Source of the DNA: Lingula anatina
Lineage: Eukaryota; Brachiopoda; Lingulata; Lingulida; Lingulidae
DNA: 64,000 bases
Direction of reading: 5' to 3'
Assembly (NCBI RefSeq): GCF_001039355.2
Contig: NW_019775667.1
Coordinates: 124,290-188,289, forward strand
A program made the position numbers and the translations under genes. Position 1 is the first letter of the stretch; every line of letters begins with the position of its first letter. Below the pieces are notes generated by a model. The model did no database searches. It was not told the origin of the DNA and was given only the letters and a program-made list of their open reading frames with translations. Of the stretch, positions 12,401 through 22,516 are shown one piece after another.

Positions 12401-15400
12401 ACACACACACAAGCACACACACAAGACATTCACTATACATTAAACATGAAATATATGTAAATAGCCAGACTACGTACAATACAATACAATACAGGTGATG
12501 CTGCACATTACACCATACAAACATTGTACATAGAAGGAAGTAGGGAAAAAGTAACATGACATTGTAAAGTAAATTTGTAAGAATAACTAGTCAAAGATAG
12601 AATCCCAGGTTCTCCACTCTGTAAGGAAATGGCATAACTGAAAATTCTTGTGAGATATATATTTTTCCAAATCAAATTTTGTTTTGATATATAACAGAAG
12701 GGAAGGGAAGGTCAGCTGCATTTTTCTTTTAAAACAGGTATATAGATAAAATTTGGAGATGAGAATAATATAATTTAGAGCCTTGAAATTTGTTTTGGAT
12801 ACTCCAAAAATTATATTTTCATCAGAGAGTGTAATTTTTTCATTAGTTTTGTTAGCAATCAAGCGTTTCATTTCAGTCCAAATGTTTCTTATTCAATAGC
12901 AATTTAAAAATACATGTCGCAAATCTTCCATCTCCGCTCCACAGATAAAGCATTTTTCTGACACCTCAATACCGATTCTTTTCAAGTATGACCTAACTGG
13001 TAAGATTCTAAAAATTATTCTATATTGGAACCACTGAAGTTTTGTTTCTCGTGTAACATAAAAACAATTCTCGTACACATTCTTCCAAGTGATATTTATA
13101 TTTAGATTTAGGTTCCATTTCCTTTCGTGTACCAAGTTTTCACGAGTTTCACTCATGAGAACCTGATAGAAATCTTTACACCCATTTCGACTCATTATAA
13201 GTAGCTGAACTGGCTGAGGAATATAAGGAAATAAAATTTCTTCAAAAATTTCTTCATTGTTCTTTTCTTTTAACCTTCATTTTAAACTGTTACGTATTCC
13301 AAAATATTTTAGATCACATACTCTTTGAAGTCCAAATTTCCTTTCCAGTTCAGCTTTGGTTAAAATTTTCCCTTCATTGAAAAGATCGCCAATTATTCTT
13401 AAACCCTTACTGTACCATTCTTTATCAAATATTGATACCCCACCCAATTTTACTTTACTAGTATACCACAGAGGTTCAAGAGCAATATTGCTATTTATAT
13501 CTTCTATACCGTATGTTACATCTTTCCAGGAGATAATGACATCTCTCCAAAAACTATTATTGCAGTTGCGTAAGAGTATATCTAAATAATCATTTCCATA
13601 GTCAAAAATATTCCAAATAGATTGTAAATCAAAGGTGCTCTGGAGAATAGTGTTATATACATTATTTTTAAGGTATAGTCTTCTTATCCATGTACATTTT
13701 AATGCTGTTATGAATTTACTTAAATCTGTCATTTTTAGACCACCATATTCATAATCTTTTACTATCTGACTATCTGACTATATTTTCTTGAGCCAATCCA
13801 CACTGGTTTAGTCTTACTGTTGTTGATATGGAGACCTGAAATTTTTGAGAAATAATCTAGTGTGCGAAAGATTCTGAGAAAGAAGACCTATTTCCATCTA
13901 ATATAAGGGTGGTGTCATCAGCATACTGGGTTATTTTAAATTCGGTGTCACCAAGTTTTATTCCACAAATATCTTTGTTATTCTTTATCATGATTGCGAG
14001 GATCTCATTATAAAGCAGAAAGATATAGGGAAACAAAGGGTCCCCCTGACGACAGCCCCTCGAAATTTTGAAAGGCTCCGACAAGTGGCCATTTTGTGTA
14101 ATAGAGGCCTTGCTATCGTAATTAAGGATATGAAACCACTTTTTTATCGTTTCCCCAAAATTAAAAAAGTCTAAAACTCTGTCAACGAGGCCCCAATCTA
14201 CAGAATCAAAGGCCTTTTCAAAATCGATGAGAATGAGTAAAGCAAGAATATTTTTCTTTTCTGATATATTAGATCATAAATCAATCTTGTATTTTCCCCA
14301 ATATATCTTCTGGCAATAAACCCGGACTGAGAATTAGAAATAATTTTATCAAGATAGAGTTTCATTCTTTCCGCTATACAGCCCGAGATCATTTTGTAAA
14401 TAACATTTAAAAGGGTTATTGGCCTCCAATTTTTTATAAATTTTCTGATTTTATCAGCTTTTGGAATACAGGTTATAATCCTAAGATTTTGACTACGTAG
14501 CCATCATTTTCCCTTTGATGAAAATTTCATGAACTGCTCTAATTAGAAAACTATGTAAATCATTCCAAAAAAAAATTTAAAACTCTGCAGTAAAACCATC
14601 AGATCCAGGCGATTTGTTATTTTTCATTTTTTTCAGCACCCTCAAAAGTTCCTTTGAGGTAATTTCGGTTTGTAAATATTCCATATCAGGGTCACTTAAT
14701 TTGGGGATATCTAAATTTGCAAAAATTAATTCTAGGTCTACCTCTTCTAATTGATTAGCTTTTGATGAGTAAAGGCGTTCATAAAATGACTTTGCTTCGT
14801 TTAGTATAAGTTTTTGATCGTATATTATTGTTCCGTCTGGTAGTTCTAAATTCTGAATAGTTTTATTGACATAATTTCTGGATTCAAGTGAACAAAAATA
14901 TTTTGTAGGCTTCTCTCCTTCCTCAGTCCATCTGCATTTTGATCGGACGAGGACTCCTTTTAGTTTTTCTTGTCTGATTTTTTTCAACGCGTCCCTCTTA
15001 GCCTCAAGTTCGTCCAAAGAATTTTCATTTGGGTGATTCATTTCCATTACATTAATTTCTCTTTCTAGTTCTAATTTTTGCCTATCACTTTGTTTTTTCT
15101 TGAAAGAGGAGTGGGAAATTGTCATTCCTCTAATTTCCATTAAAAGCATTTCTAAAAATAGGGAGTCATCAATCGTGAAATCTATTTGTTCGTTTGGGAT
15201 TTCTGGAATTTTTTCTTCAGCGTGCACTGGAATTGCATATTGTACTTTTGTTCTCTTAATTATATCCTTCACTTTACTCACATATTCCTCATCTTTTAAG
15301 AGGGAACTGTTAAATACCCAAGTGCCTTTGCCCTTAATAAATTTATTAAGCTTTAATTCTAAAATTACGGATGAATGATCAGATCGGTATGATGCATTAA

Positions 15401-16721
15401 TAAAAAATATTAGAAACTGAATTTTGAAGGTTATCTGCAATTAAAAAGAAATCTAGTTTAGCCTGCCTTCTGGGATCTCTTCTTCTTCATGTGAATCTCC
15501 TCTCGTCAGGATAGAGAAGTCTGAAATAGTCAATTATATTTTAGGTCATTCATAATTCCAAGTAGTTTTTGCTAAGCTCTAGGGTTAATAGTGCCACCAG
15601 CGTGTACGCTGGAAGTACTTATGGTTTTAGTCCCGACCCGTCTCTTCCGGCTCCGCCAGCTCCGTAAGCTCCGCCGGCTCCGCGTACTGGCGCTGGATAC
15701 AAGTCACCGTTACCGCTTCTCCTCCTAGACCGCAAGGACCCCTGTCCCCATCTCTTGGATTTAGGTCACATATAACCTCAACTTGAACCCCCAGGTTTTT
15801 TTGTCTCAGTCGGTGCATTAACCTGGGCGTGACGCTCGTTGAAATGCACCCTTGTCAAAATTTTTGAAAATTCAATGCCAATTATCTACCCTACGGAAGG
15901 AATTATGGGAAAAATTTCTACAGACAGCTTTCCAAAANGGAGGGGTGGGGGGGTCCATACTAATGCGCTTACTCCAGCTGGTGGTACAATATCCAGGGGC
16001 GGTATCGCCTCTCTGATCCTCTAGTTCACATTTGCATAATGTTCTGTGTCTAGATCAGGGTTTAAAGTAAGGTTAAAGTCACCACAGATCAAGAAATTTT
16101 CATTATTGAACTCTATTATATCTCGTGCCTGTTCATAAAAATCTGGAGTATCCCTGTTCGGGCCATAAATGTTGATTAGTGTGAATCTTAATATTTCGTT
16201 TCAAAGTAATTGATTATCATTGGAATCATTAGTAAATAGTAATGTTACTTATGCTGTTTAGCTATATGTAATATTACTTTATGCACTGTCATCTATTTTC
16301 ACATATTGGGATTTTCTGTGTTTAAATTTGAAGCCTGAAGTAATATTCTTATTGTTCATGTTACCTGTTGTGCATGAATAAATTTTTGTGTTGATTTTGC
16401 ATTCAAGTATTATTTATAACTGCATCAAAAATTGACAAAATGGCCTATTTTGTAAATCTTTATATTCTGCTTTTTGACTGTACATTTGACAGCTTTGCTG
16501 TCTTGTTAATTTTTTTTTCTTTTATGAAAAAAAGGTAAAGCACATGTAGCAGTAAAAAGTTCTACTTTTTGAAAAATGCTGGCTTTGGACCTGGACAGAA
16601 AACATTGATTATATACTATGTATCCAATTCTAGGTCTTGTAAAGCTGGAGACGGAGTGCCAAAGAAAAGAAAGGGATCGAGTTTGTCAACTCCATCAAAA
16701 AGAGGACGACATTCACCTTAA
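3381..16721 (+). CDS. 3' part of an unrecognised gene (summary of exons)
   Basis: Three coding exons chain in phase on the plus strand: 3381-3447, one of the two near-identical copies 9495-9625 or 10051-10181, and 16634-16721 with the stop TAA. The joined C-terminal part is about 94 residues: a helical-looking segment (PPFSKLTEVTHAF, then FMDLAKIKYE), an acidic and Pro-containing segment (ASYLMEDPPPAYQAYYITEV) and a basic tail (VPKKRKGSS and TPSKRGRHSP) that reads like a nuclear localisation signal with SP/TP sites. All junctions are GT-AG. I do not recognise the family; a nuclear protein is an inference from the tail alone. The 5' exons are not found in the window. Introns carry hAT fragments, a 555-bp assembly-type duplication and an antisense LINE. 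Confidence 0.65.
3448..5531. other. Intron with degenerate repeats
   Basis: No coding exon is visible. 4540-4760 and 4890-4930 carry diverged stretches with words such as CCGGTTGC, CCGGGCAA and TTGCCCGG that recall the GTTGCAA-rich repeats at 20.9 and 21.6 kb. 4015-4060 holds a short duplicated phrase around AAGGGGTAA. Confidence 0.35.
5532..6124 (+). pseudogene. Broken hAT-type (ZNF862-like) transposase, N-terminal part
   Basis: A start codon at 5532 opens a 43-residue frame with TSLFKFGFAGKVET, followed by a stop. A second frame from 5807 (MFCRDCTFYPLISKGNSFLE onwards) has the C-x2-C then H-x4-H layout (EFHATPSCH) typical of the N-terminal zinc finger of vertebrate ZNF862/KIAA1586-like hAT transposases, and continues to LLRQESLSSEVKQKLHTLF and VVYCVPKNGKPISQ, which also fits that family. 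Stops and a frame change separate the pieces, so this is a dead copy. It lies in an intron of the upstream gene. Confidence 0.6.
6402..6557 (+). pseudogene. hAT transposase fragment (RWVASKFKA block)
   Basis: The frame VRWVASKFKALQAVQKSLLP, then LVLHLESTGSLQDEYATTT, matches the conserved block of ZNF862-like hAT proteins in which an Arg-Trp is followed by a helix ending in LVLHLE. It starts just after a TTTTTAG acceptor-like site. About 250 residues expected between this and the preceding fragment are missing. Confidence 0.55.
6610..6846 (-). pseudogene. hAT transposase C-terminal dimerisation fragment, inverted
   Basis: Read on the minus strand, the frame contains SPTTAKCERSFSLMKNVRSR followed by LTASLNQENLQCLMHIAQEGP and HPEQSVEHWL. 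The ERSFS..K..RSRL....L..L..I pattern is the hAT C-terminal dimerisation region. It lies in the opposite orientation to the N-terminal fragments 50-1,000 bases to its left, so the locus is rearranged or holds two copies. Confidence 0.7.
7211..9069. mobile_element. Candidate 1.86-kb element with GGATCGATCC termini
   Basis: The left end reads GGATCGATCCAACTCTG and the right end is its reverse complement, CAGAGTTGGATCGATCC, followed on the inside of both by a GGAGA/TCTC motif. A short relative with similar termini lies at 37708-37890. The interior is noncoding, with a poly-A run at 7484-7505. No clear target duplication is seen, so the boundaries are tentative. Confidence 0.45.
9438..9992. repeat. 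First copy of 555-bp duplication next to an N
   Basis: This segment is almost identical to 9994-10554, base for base apart from a few substitutions and a small indel near 9840. A single N at 9993 separates them. It includes a complete coding exon. Confidence 0.9.
9495..9625 (+). CDS. Unrecognised gene, coding exon (copy 1)
   Basis: The acceptor TTGTTGTAG and donor CAG|GTAAAT bound a 131-base exon encoding VNIQALLKEDIQCLRPEYIA, then SYLMEDPPPAYQAYYITEV and HSFF plus a split Arg codon. It follows the exon at 3381 in phase 0 and leaves phase 2 for the exon at 16634. It is duplicated exactly at 10051. Confidence 0.7.
9994..10554. repeat. Second copy of 555-bp duplication after the N
   Basis: This is the right-hand copy. 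It begins immediately after the N at the same base as copy 1 and runs past the point where copy 1 stops at the N. That is the pattern left when two overlapping contig ends are abutted rather than merged. Confidence 0.9.
10051..10181 (+). CDS. Unrecognised gene, coding exon (copy 2, probably the same exon)
   Basis: The 131-base exon has the same splice sites and the same encoded peptide as 9495-9625. Joining both copies in tandem would break the reading frame (131 is not a multiple of 3), so only one can be used in a transcript. This supports either mutually exclusive exons or, more likely, an assembly duplication. Confidence 0.6.
10555..11070. repeat. Part of a long dispersed noncoding repeat
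   Basis: From about 9700 through 11040 the sequence has a close relative at 29340-30180 in the same orientation. Shared phrases include ACTATGTTCAGAATCTCAGA, CATTTTCTGAATATCCAT and GGGCACTGCCTCCAT. No coding capacity is seen. Confidence 0.65.
11071..11230 (+). repeat. 160-bp dispersed repeat, copy 1
   Basis: The copy starts CAGATTGAGGCCGTCCTCTG and ends near ACTGTCAGAAAATATCTCTG. The copy at 18028-18187 is in the same orientation, with matching words GGTATCTATTTTTTTCT and ATGGAGGAT. The ends are not clearly inverted, so a SINE-like or deletion-derived element is possible. Confidence 0.7.
11780..12255 (-). repeat. Inverted copy of the 29-kb repeat family
   Basis: Read on the minus strand, this segment matches the plus strand around 29060-29410. 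Shared features are the TTAACAATTTTGT and GACATGTTAACAG phrases and the peptide-level echo LLTCLRI in both. It is noncoding, and it shows that the family occurs in both orientations. Confidence 0.55.
12395..12424. repeat. CA microsatellite in LINE 3' end
   Basis: An interrupted (CA)n run lies in the 3' untranslated part of the LINE. Confidence 0.85.
12893..13732 (-). pseudogene. LINE ORF2 C-terminal region
   Basis: Two frames, 13277-13732 and 12893-13195, carry the post-RT region. They include KLGGVSIFDKEWYSKGLRII and DLFNEGKILTKAELERKFGL, then a tail with a C-x2-C...H...C arrangement (CFICGAEMEDLRHVFLNC) common at the C-terminus of L1/Tx1-type ORF2. The gap and frame change between them show decay. 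Confidence 0.75.
13857..14392 (-). pseudogene. LINE reverse transcriptase palm fragments
   Basis: 14198-14392 encodes MISGCIAERMKLYLDKIISN and QSGFIARRYIGENTRLIYDL. 13857-14084 encodes SEPFKISRGCRQGDPLFPYI and the catalytic ITQYADDTTLIL. Both are standard RT domain motifs. The frames are interrupted between them. Confidence 0.85.
14577..15440 (-). pseudogene. LINE ORF2: endonuclease C-terminus to RT start
   Basis: This is the longest surviving frame of the element (287 residues). It opens with the endonuclease C-terminal box YRSDHSSVILELKLN, has a charged linker (EREINVMEMNHPNENSLDEL), the family motif RWTEEGEKPTKYFCSLE, and ends in RT motif 0/1 (SDPDMEYLQTEITSKELLRV, then KNNKSPGSDGFTAEF). 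Within RNA-templated elements the order and the GEKPTKYF motif favour the L1/Tx1 group. Host function is not expected. Confidence 0.85.
15583..16022. mobile_element. ~440-bp GC-rich insertion inside the LINE, containing an N
   Basis: Removing this block rejoins the LINE endonuclease frame (…DTEHYANVN and NPRA.QKLLGIMNDL) without loss, so it is an insertion or an assembly intrusion. GTT lies at both edges. Base composition differs from the surroundings (repeated GGCTCCG units at 15648-15690). The N at 15938 next to a G run means the inner sequence may not be continuous. Confidence 0.6.
16634..16721 (+). CDS. Unrecognised gene, last coding exon
   Basis: After acceptor CAATTCTAG the frame reads SCKAGDGVPKKRKGSSLSTP then SKRGRHSP and a TAA stop. 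The one-base start phase matches the two-base end of the exon at 9495 or 10051. The tail is basic with a KKRK cluster and SP/TP sites, suggesting a nuclear protein. Candidate 3' untranslated sequence follows, with AATAAA-like words near 17500. Confidence 0.7.
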
Positions 16722-18027
16722 TCCAGTACAGTTGCATGTCAAACATGTTAATTATGGAGGTCCACCCAGGTGATGGTCAGAGATCAATACTCAGAGATAA
16801 AGACATTCTTTAGACGTGGTATGAGAAGACAAGACAAAACTTTGGTTTACCTAAGATGTAAAGATGCCTACATTTATGGAACACACTGAAGTTTATTGGC
16901 TAAGCATCGGACCTAGTACTGCTTCTCGTCATATTCTGGAGCAGTGGGATGTATGAGTTTATCAAAATTCTGACCAAGGATGAGAACAAAGCATCAAAAC
17001 CCATCAGCTACAAATGAGCAACAGCTTAAACTACATTGTAATGCAGTCATGTAGATACTTGTTGCGAGCACTGCTATGAAAAATTGCAAACTGCAAGTAC
17101 CTCACCTTCCTCTTGGGCACGTATCTGTGAAAGATTGTTGAGAGTGCATATATTACTTCTGTACTGATACACAATAGGAATTATAGAAATACAAATAGTT
17201 TGTAATGATTCAATTTGATGCTTTTCATCTACTTTTCTAATTATTATATTAATTCATAGAAAATAGATATATAAGTAACTCTGTAAATATTTGTTGAATT
17301 AATTTAAACTTTTATCCAATTTTTTACTAGAAATCTCCATTAGCTCTAATGTGCAGTTCTTTGTATCTTCTGCCATACTGAAAATAATTTGGGGGGTAAA
17401 AAAAAATAACCCAACAATAAATAAAAAATGACACATAGCCAAATTATTCTCAATTTTTATTATGTTGCTTGCAAGAAGTATTTTCATGTTCATGCAAATA
17501 AATTGTGGTTTAGGTTGTTAGGGTATTATGGATCTTTTCAATGGGCAAAAGATATCAAACTTTCAGATACATAATATTAGAATCACAAAATTATATTTCT
17601 GTATTGCATTTGTGGTGCATAACTGCATAGAATAGAACTTTAGAGTAACCTGCATTTTAATTTTAAAATGAAATAGAAATGTTCTAATTTAAAGACATTA
17701 TGACTTTAAAAAATACAGTATATGTAAAAGTCACATCCCATTGAAAAGATTGAGTTATTACTGTAAATCCACATTGCCATTGCAACTCGAAATTGCAAAG
17801 TTTTGGGAAATGTTTCACTTTTTCAAATGTTTCATCCAAATTATTAAAATCAGTCTAACTTAAAATTTGATCTTTTCAGCTAAAGTAAACATCACAGCTA
17901 TCTCAATTGCTCCTAAATTATATAGATCAGTCCTGCCAAACTACCACTATTTACAAATTAAACAATGGTAATTTCACACCTATAACAATTGTCAAAATAA
18001 TGTAAATCAGTCTAACTCAACCAGAGG
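16722..18027. other. Probable 3' UTR then AT-rich intergenic DNA
   Basis: No further coding exon is seen. A possible polyadenylation word GCAAATAAATTG lies near 17495. The remainder is simple AT-rich sequence. Confidence 0.4.
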
Positions 18028-18187
18028 CAGATTGAGACCGTCTTCTGGGTCTGTCAGAAGACGGTCAGATTTTCAAGTTTACATTGGCAGGTATCTATTT
18101 TTTTCTGTCGAAAGACGGACAATAATGGAGGATAGATCAATAAAGATAATTTGGAAGACTGTCAGAAAATATCACTGGGTCCGCCCC
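18028..18187 (+). repeat. 160-bp dispersed repeat, copy 2
   Basis: This copy starts CAGATTGAGACCGTCTTCTG and is the direct-orientation partner of 11071-11230, with about four-fifths identity by eye. Confidence 0.7.
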
Positions 18188-19490
18188 TGCTCAACTACCA
18201 CAATTGATTCCATAAAATATGAAATATGTCACTGCCATTATAATTTATCAGTCTAAATAATGTAAGTCTGTCCAGCCCAACTACCAATATTGACAGTTTA
18301 AATTGTATATGGGATACATCCCTGCTAGTCTAAATTACATAAGGCCTAATTCTGTTTATTCTGCAGAAGGGCACTCAAAACTATGCTCTTTACAAAATGC
18401 TGTAACATCTATTTTTTCATCATTATGGCTTGCAATTTTCACAGTTGATAGCAAACATATAATAAATGCAAGTGAACTCCAAAAACATTCTTTTAAAGTC
18501 AAAATTTAGATGACATACCACTAGTGTATTTCTCTATTTTACATTTTTTTTTTTCTAAATTAATACTACTTATCGGTACTTATCCCCGTCTTCCCTGTTG
18601 GGAAATAGGGCCACGACATGGGGACACCATTCTTTGTGTTCTTTTGTTACCTTCCACACCTCGCCCAGATCAAACCCATCTCCTATAACTTGGTCTAGGC
18701 TGAGAGCGAGAATGGTAGCATAGACCCAGCACAGTTTTGACTTTGATGTCGTCTGCTATGACTGTCCTGCATTAAATTGCCAAATTTCAATATGATTAGT
18801 TTAAAAAAATATTGAAAATAGAACTATGTAAAAGAAACTTTGCACAAGCCTTTTTGGGCCTTCTGACCACATCTCCCCATGGGCAATGGCGTCTGAAGAA
18901 AATTTTCCAGGGGGTGTCAAAGTCATTGAAGGGGGAGATAATGATTGGTTGGGTATCCGAAATTAACGTGCCTGCCAAAATTCCACGGGGGGGGGGGGGG
19001 GGGGGGGGATATTAATGGAATATTAATATGACATTTTTCTTACAGTATTGTAGTTAATATTTAAATACTTATATAGTACATTATATACAATAACAGTTTT
19101 GATAATAGTCATGTAAGCATTTCCATGGAAATTACACATACCAAAGTATTTACAACTTATAATAGCAATATAAACAACTCCTTAAATTATGAATATTGAA
19201 GAATGATAATAGCAATAACAATGCCAAAAGCACCATGAAAAATATGTGCATTGCAAGCTGTGTTTACTATCCCTGACAAAGCTTGCAGGATTAATATTAA
19301 AACTTTAATTTTATATAACGCAATATGATTATTCAAATATCTACTACCACACAGTAAAAAAAATTCATATAAATATTTCATTTTTCTTTGTTTGGGAAAA
19401 GGAGGAATATATCAGAGACATTTATTAATTAACAGGCAATATCGGTAACTTTACATAATACCTTTTTATTTTAGTCCATAATTCTTTATA
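18188..19490. other. Intergenic DNA with a poly-G tract
   Basis: No gene is recognised. 18590-18780 is a less AT-rich island of unknown nature. 18888-19010 resembles a short dispersed repeat ending in a run of about 21 G at 18988-19008. Confidence 0.4.
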
Positions 19491-19493
19491 ATA

Positions 19494-19677
19494 CGTTATG
19501 TAAAGTCTAAAGAGGTAAAGTAAGCTTGTTGACTATTCTAATTAAATAAATAAAATGAAACCATTTTACCTTTTGTCTTCAAACTTACAGAACTGATGGA
19601 TATTCATAAAATACAGGTCAATAAGGTTATGTAAAGACTAAAGAGGTAAAGTAAGCTTGTTGACTATTCTGATTAAG
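19494..19677 (+). repeat. 132-bp tandem duplication
   Basis: A block starting GTTATGTAAAGTCTAAAGAG and running to TTGACTATTCTAATTAA is repeated 132 bases later (19626-19677) with two differences. The interval carries a fragment of the repeat monomer also found at 28.1-29.1 kb (ACTTACAGAACTGATGGATA). Confidence 0.75.
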
Positions 19678-20861
19678 AAGAGGCCATTTTCTTCGTTTGA
19701 TACTAAAGAGTGTGATTCCTCACTCAGTTCCTGAGCCAGCAACGAGTGAACATTAAATGATTGAAACTGTTTTTTGTTGCCAGCGTTGGATTTCCTCGTA
19801 GCGATTTACAGGTAAATATTTTGACCACGAATCAGGAAAGCACTAATAGTATTAACGAGTTATCAAACCTAAAAGTACTCAACGGTGTCCGTATTTCGAG
19901 CCTGTTAACATTTTTTGTCCATTGCTAAATTTCCGCGGTTCCGGACACCTGCTGGGTGTCCCAGTCTCCTAAGGCAGTCCCCGTACCAAACGCACCTAGC
20001 TGTCAGATTATCTGGAAATGGATTTTTATTTATTATATCAGTATTATCATTTAGCTTTCATACAGGCTCCTTACAATATAATAAATTATATGACTAGTAA
20101 GGTGTAAGTTGACAGCTCGTGATTGAATTTATGGATGCCCGTCTCTACGGTTTATCACTGTTGTTAGTAAAGTTCTTATGAAACGATACTGCTGAAATTC
20201 CATCAATATTGTTTAAAAAAGTTCTACGATTCTCATCGTTGTTTGGGGGTGGTCAGCTCATGCCATTATGATAGCTTAAATCCCTTTTATTAGACATTAC
20301 ACAACCCATCATCCAAGGCTGGGCACAAGGGACAAGAAGTCATAAATTGCATTTGTTGGTAAGATTTTATACTAATTGCCAAGGCTTTCATATACCACGT
20401 GTTTCAAAATGACGAAACCAAAAAAATTAATGTGAGGCTAAAAAGCAATGTGCGATTTTTTGACGCTACGTTTATTTATTTTATCATTTTGCGATAATTT
20501 CATAGGTAAAATGCCGAAAACCTCAATTATGTATGTCATTTAAAATTTGCTAAGCCATGTTATCAGAGTAAACAATGAAACTAATACACGAATGCAGAGA
20601 AAACGGAAAATAAGAACAATTTTATCAGCAATGGATAATTGCTATTAAATATCATAATTTCAACCATCAAAATTATCCTCAAATAATTGAACAGATCGTT
20701 GAACGTGCTCAATAATCTTAAATAAAAATAGTTTCAACACAAATAATTTAACATCCTTCCAGTGCTTGGTATCCTCACTACAAGGATGAGAGTGTAAAAA
20801 GTACACGATGCGCACAACCTGTCACGATTTAATAACGTTGTATTGTAAGTGGCAAACGCCT
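19678..20861. other. Intergenic DNA; possible weak micro-exon at 19783
   Basis: The only splice-like feature is a 28-base segment at about 19783-19810, between TTTTTGTTGCCAG and CAG|GTAAAT, which would encode VGFPRSDLQ. I cannot connect it to any other exon. The rest shows nothing recognisable. Confidence 0.25.
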
Positions 20862-21131
20862 GGGGTTAAAAAGACAAAGAGAAAACCACACAAATCAGTT
20901 GCAAATCAGTTGCAAAGCAGTCGTCTACCTGTTAGCAACCGGTTGGATACCACAAGTAGATTTTTCGACAAGTCGACAGGAGGTTATCGGTGCTGCACCG
21001 AAAACCGGTGCCACCGGATATCAACCCAGCGTTCATTTGGAAACCACTTTGCGAGTTGTTGCAACCGCTCGCCGACCTTTTAGCAACCGGTGACAGTTGC
21101 AAGTCGCAAAGAGGTTTTTTGTTCAGTGTGA
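20862..21131 (+). repeat. GTTGCAA-rich repeat, copy 1
   Basis: Words such as CAGTTGCAAATCAGTTGCAA, GTTAGCAACCGGTT and TTGCAACCG recur. The right end is TTCAGTGTGACC. A relative with the same right end CAGTGTGACC lies at 21540-21876. It is probably a nonautonomous element. Confidence 0.5.
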
Positions 21132-21539
21132 CCGTAACAGCACAAGCCTTGCGACCTCAAAGAGACCAAGTATTTGAACAAGAAAATATTAAAGAGTATT
21201 ATAAGATTTATAAGGATAAAACGTATGCAAATTTATGTTTTTATTACAGCACTGAGGCTGTAGTCTTTTCAAAAGTTCACAAAACATTGCTGGTTCTATT
21301 TTTAGGAAGGAAATGAAAACTTCCTGATTTTCAAGTCCAAGTTCTTTCATCAAATGTTTGTAATCGCCTTACAAGGGGCGTCTTGCAATCCACGGTCTCA
21401 CCCAGTACTTCTGAGTTTTTTCATTCTTTTTACTTCTTAGGTAAACAAAGATTATACACTGTAGCAGTCCCGTCTTTTTGAAAAGGAGCCATTTTACTAG
21501 ATTTTTTTGTCTTTTGAGAGGGGAATTTTTGAGAAAGCA

Positions 21540-21876
21540 TCTACTGTCACAAGTTGGCAACATGTATATTCTGTGTCACCTTGCTGCTACCAGTTGACAA
21601 GCGATTGCTACAGTCTTGTAACCGGTTTTCAATCACCAAGTGGTTGCAGACAGGTTGTTTATCGCTCGGCAAACGGTGTGCGACTGTTAACCTTTAACTT
21701 GAAGATGGTCTATAAGATGTTGCAGATACCATACTGCAACCTTGTTGCAACCGATTTGCGACTGCTTGCCGATCCAAATTGGCCATAGCTTCTTAATTAG
21801 CTTGCAAAGTGATCGCAAGCGACCGCCAGATTTTGCAAAAAGGTTGCCAAAAGGTTGCAAGCGCAGTGTGACCCAG
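21540..21876 (+). repeat. GTTGCAA-rich repeat, copy 2
   Basis: This copy is rich in GTTGCAAC/CGATTTGCGAC words and ends GCAAGCGCAGTGTGACCCAG. It is directly oriented with respect to copy 1 and abuts the Thr-rich coding region of the next gene. Confidence 0.5.
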
Positions 21877-21879
21877 CCT

Positions 21880-22516
21880 TTACAACTACCACCACATCTC
21901 CCACAACCACCATTACAACTCTCACAACTGCAACCGAAATCCCCAATAGTACAATCTATATCCCATTTAGTACTACAACCCCCACAATAACAACCGCAAC
22001 TCCCACAACTACAACCAGATCCCCAAGAACTGCAAATGCAACCCACCCTCACGACAAAAACCACAAAGTCAAAAACAACAACCACCATACTAACAACTAC
22101 AATCCCATTACGTGCTACCACAGCCGACACAGCTACAGCGTTTACTACGTCTTCCACAATAAGCACAGTCCTAAAAACAAAACCACCAACGAAGGCGGAT
22201 CATGGCATAACTATCAGCAAGCAAAAAAAACATATGATGACATCTCTTGCCCCCAAATATCCCAAACACTTCGAAGTCAAGAGAAACAGTTTCTCCTAGA
22301 CTGGGGAAGTCCACACCAGTCACATCACCGACTCTGATCGTACCCACTTTGAGACCAGGCGTGGAGAGGCACACTGGGAGTGGAGTTGTATCCGTTATGG
22401 AAAGGGAGGAGACAGTTGTGAGCATGCGTGGTTCACATTTCAAAGCAACACTCTCAGGAAGCATACTTGATCCGCAACCAGTGTCTTTGTTCATCAATTC
22501 AAGAATTTGTATACAA
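21880..22516 (+). CDS. Thr-rich stalk region of a putative receptor (frame disrupted)
   Basis: The plus strand encodes a mucin-like segment (TTTTSPTTTITTLTTATEIP, then STTTPTITTATPTTTTRSP) until about 22030. The Thr-rich reading then continues one frame over (TTKTTKSKTTTTILTTTIPL, TTADTATAFTTSSTISTV) until about 22220, and a third frame (PTLIVPTLRPGVERHTGSGV, SMRGSHFKATLSGSILDP) runs to 22516-22528. A single gene would need two one-base shifts, so either the assembly has indels or the exon is decaying. Position just upstream of a membrane-spanning exon suggests an O-glycosylated extracellular stalk. The donor CAA|GTCCTC at 22516 is weak. No upstream ectodomain exon was recognised. Confidence 0.5.

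Larger units (their letters stand above)
12340..16200 (-). mobile_element. 5'-truncated L1/Tx1-like LINE (antisense to host gene)
   Basis: The minus strand encodes, from right to left, an apurinic endonuclease part (INIYGPNRDTPDFYEQARD and FLICGDFN at about 16190-16040, then DYFRLLYPDERRFT near 15530), the SDHSSVILEL box (15375), the linker GEKPTKYFCSLESR, RT motif NNKSPGSDGFTAEF (14580), a QSGFIARRYIGENTRLIYDL block (14330), RGCRQGDPLFPYIFLL and the catalytic YADD (13930), and a C-terminal Cys/His motif CFICGAEMEDLRHVFLNC (12897). The 3' end has GAATAAA and an A-rich tail at about 12338-12362. Frameshifts and stops make it inactive. A GTTTCA-type duplication near 12326 and 16199 may be the target site. 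Confidence 0.85.

Noticed and set aside
21687-22166. Cys/Gly/Val-rich minus-strand frame of 159 codons
   Set aside because: It is the antisense of the Thr-rich ACA/ACC repeats and of a GTTGCAA repeat; the composition explains the open frame.
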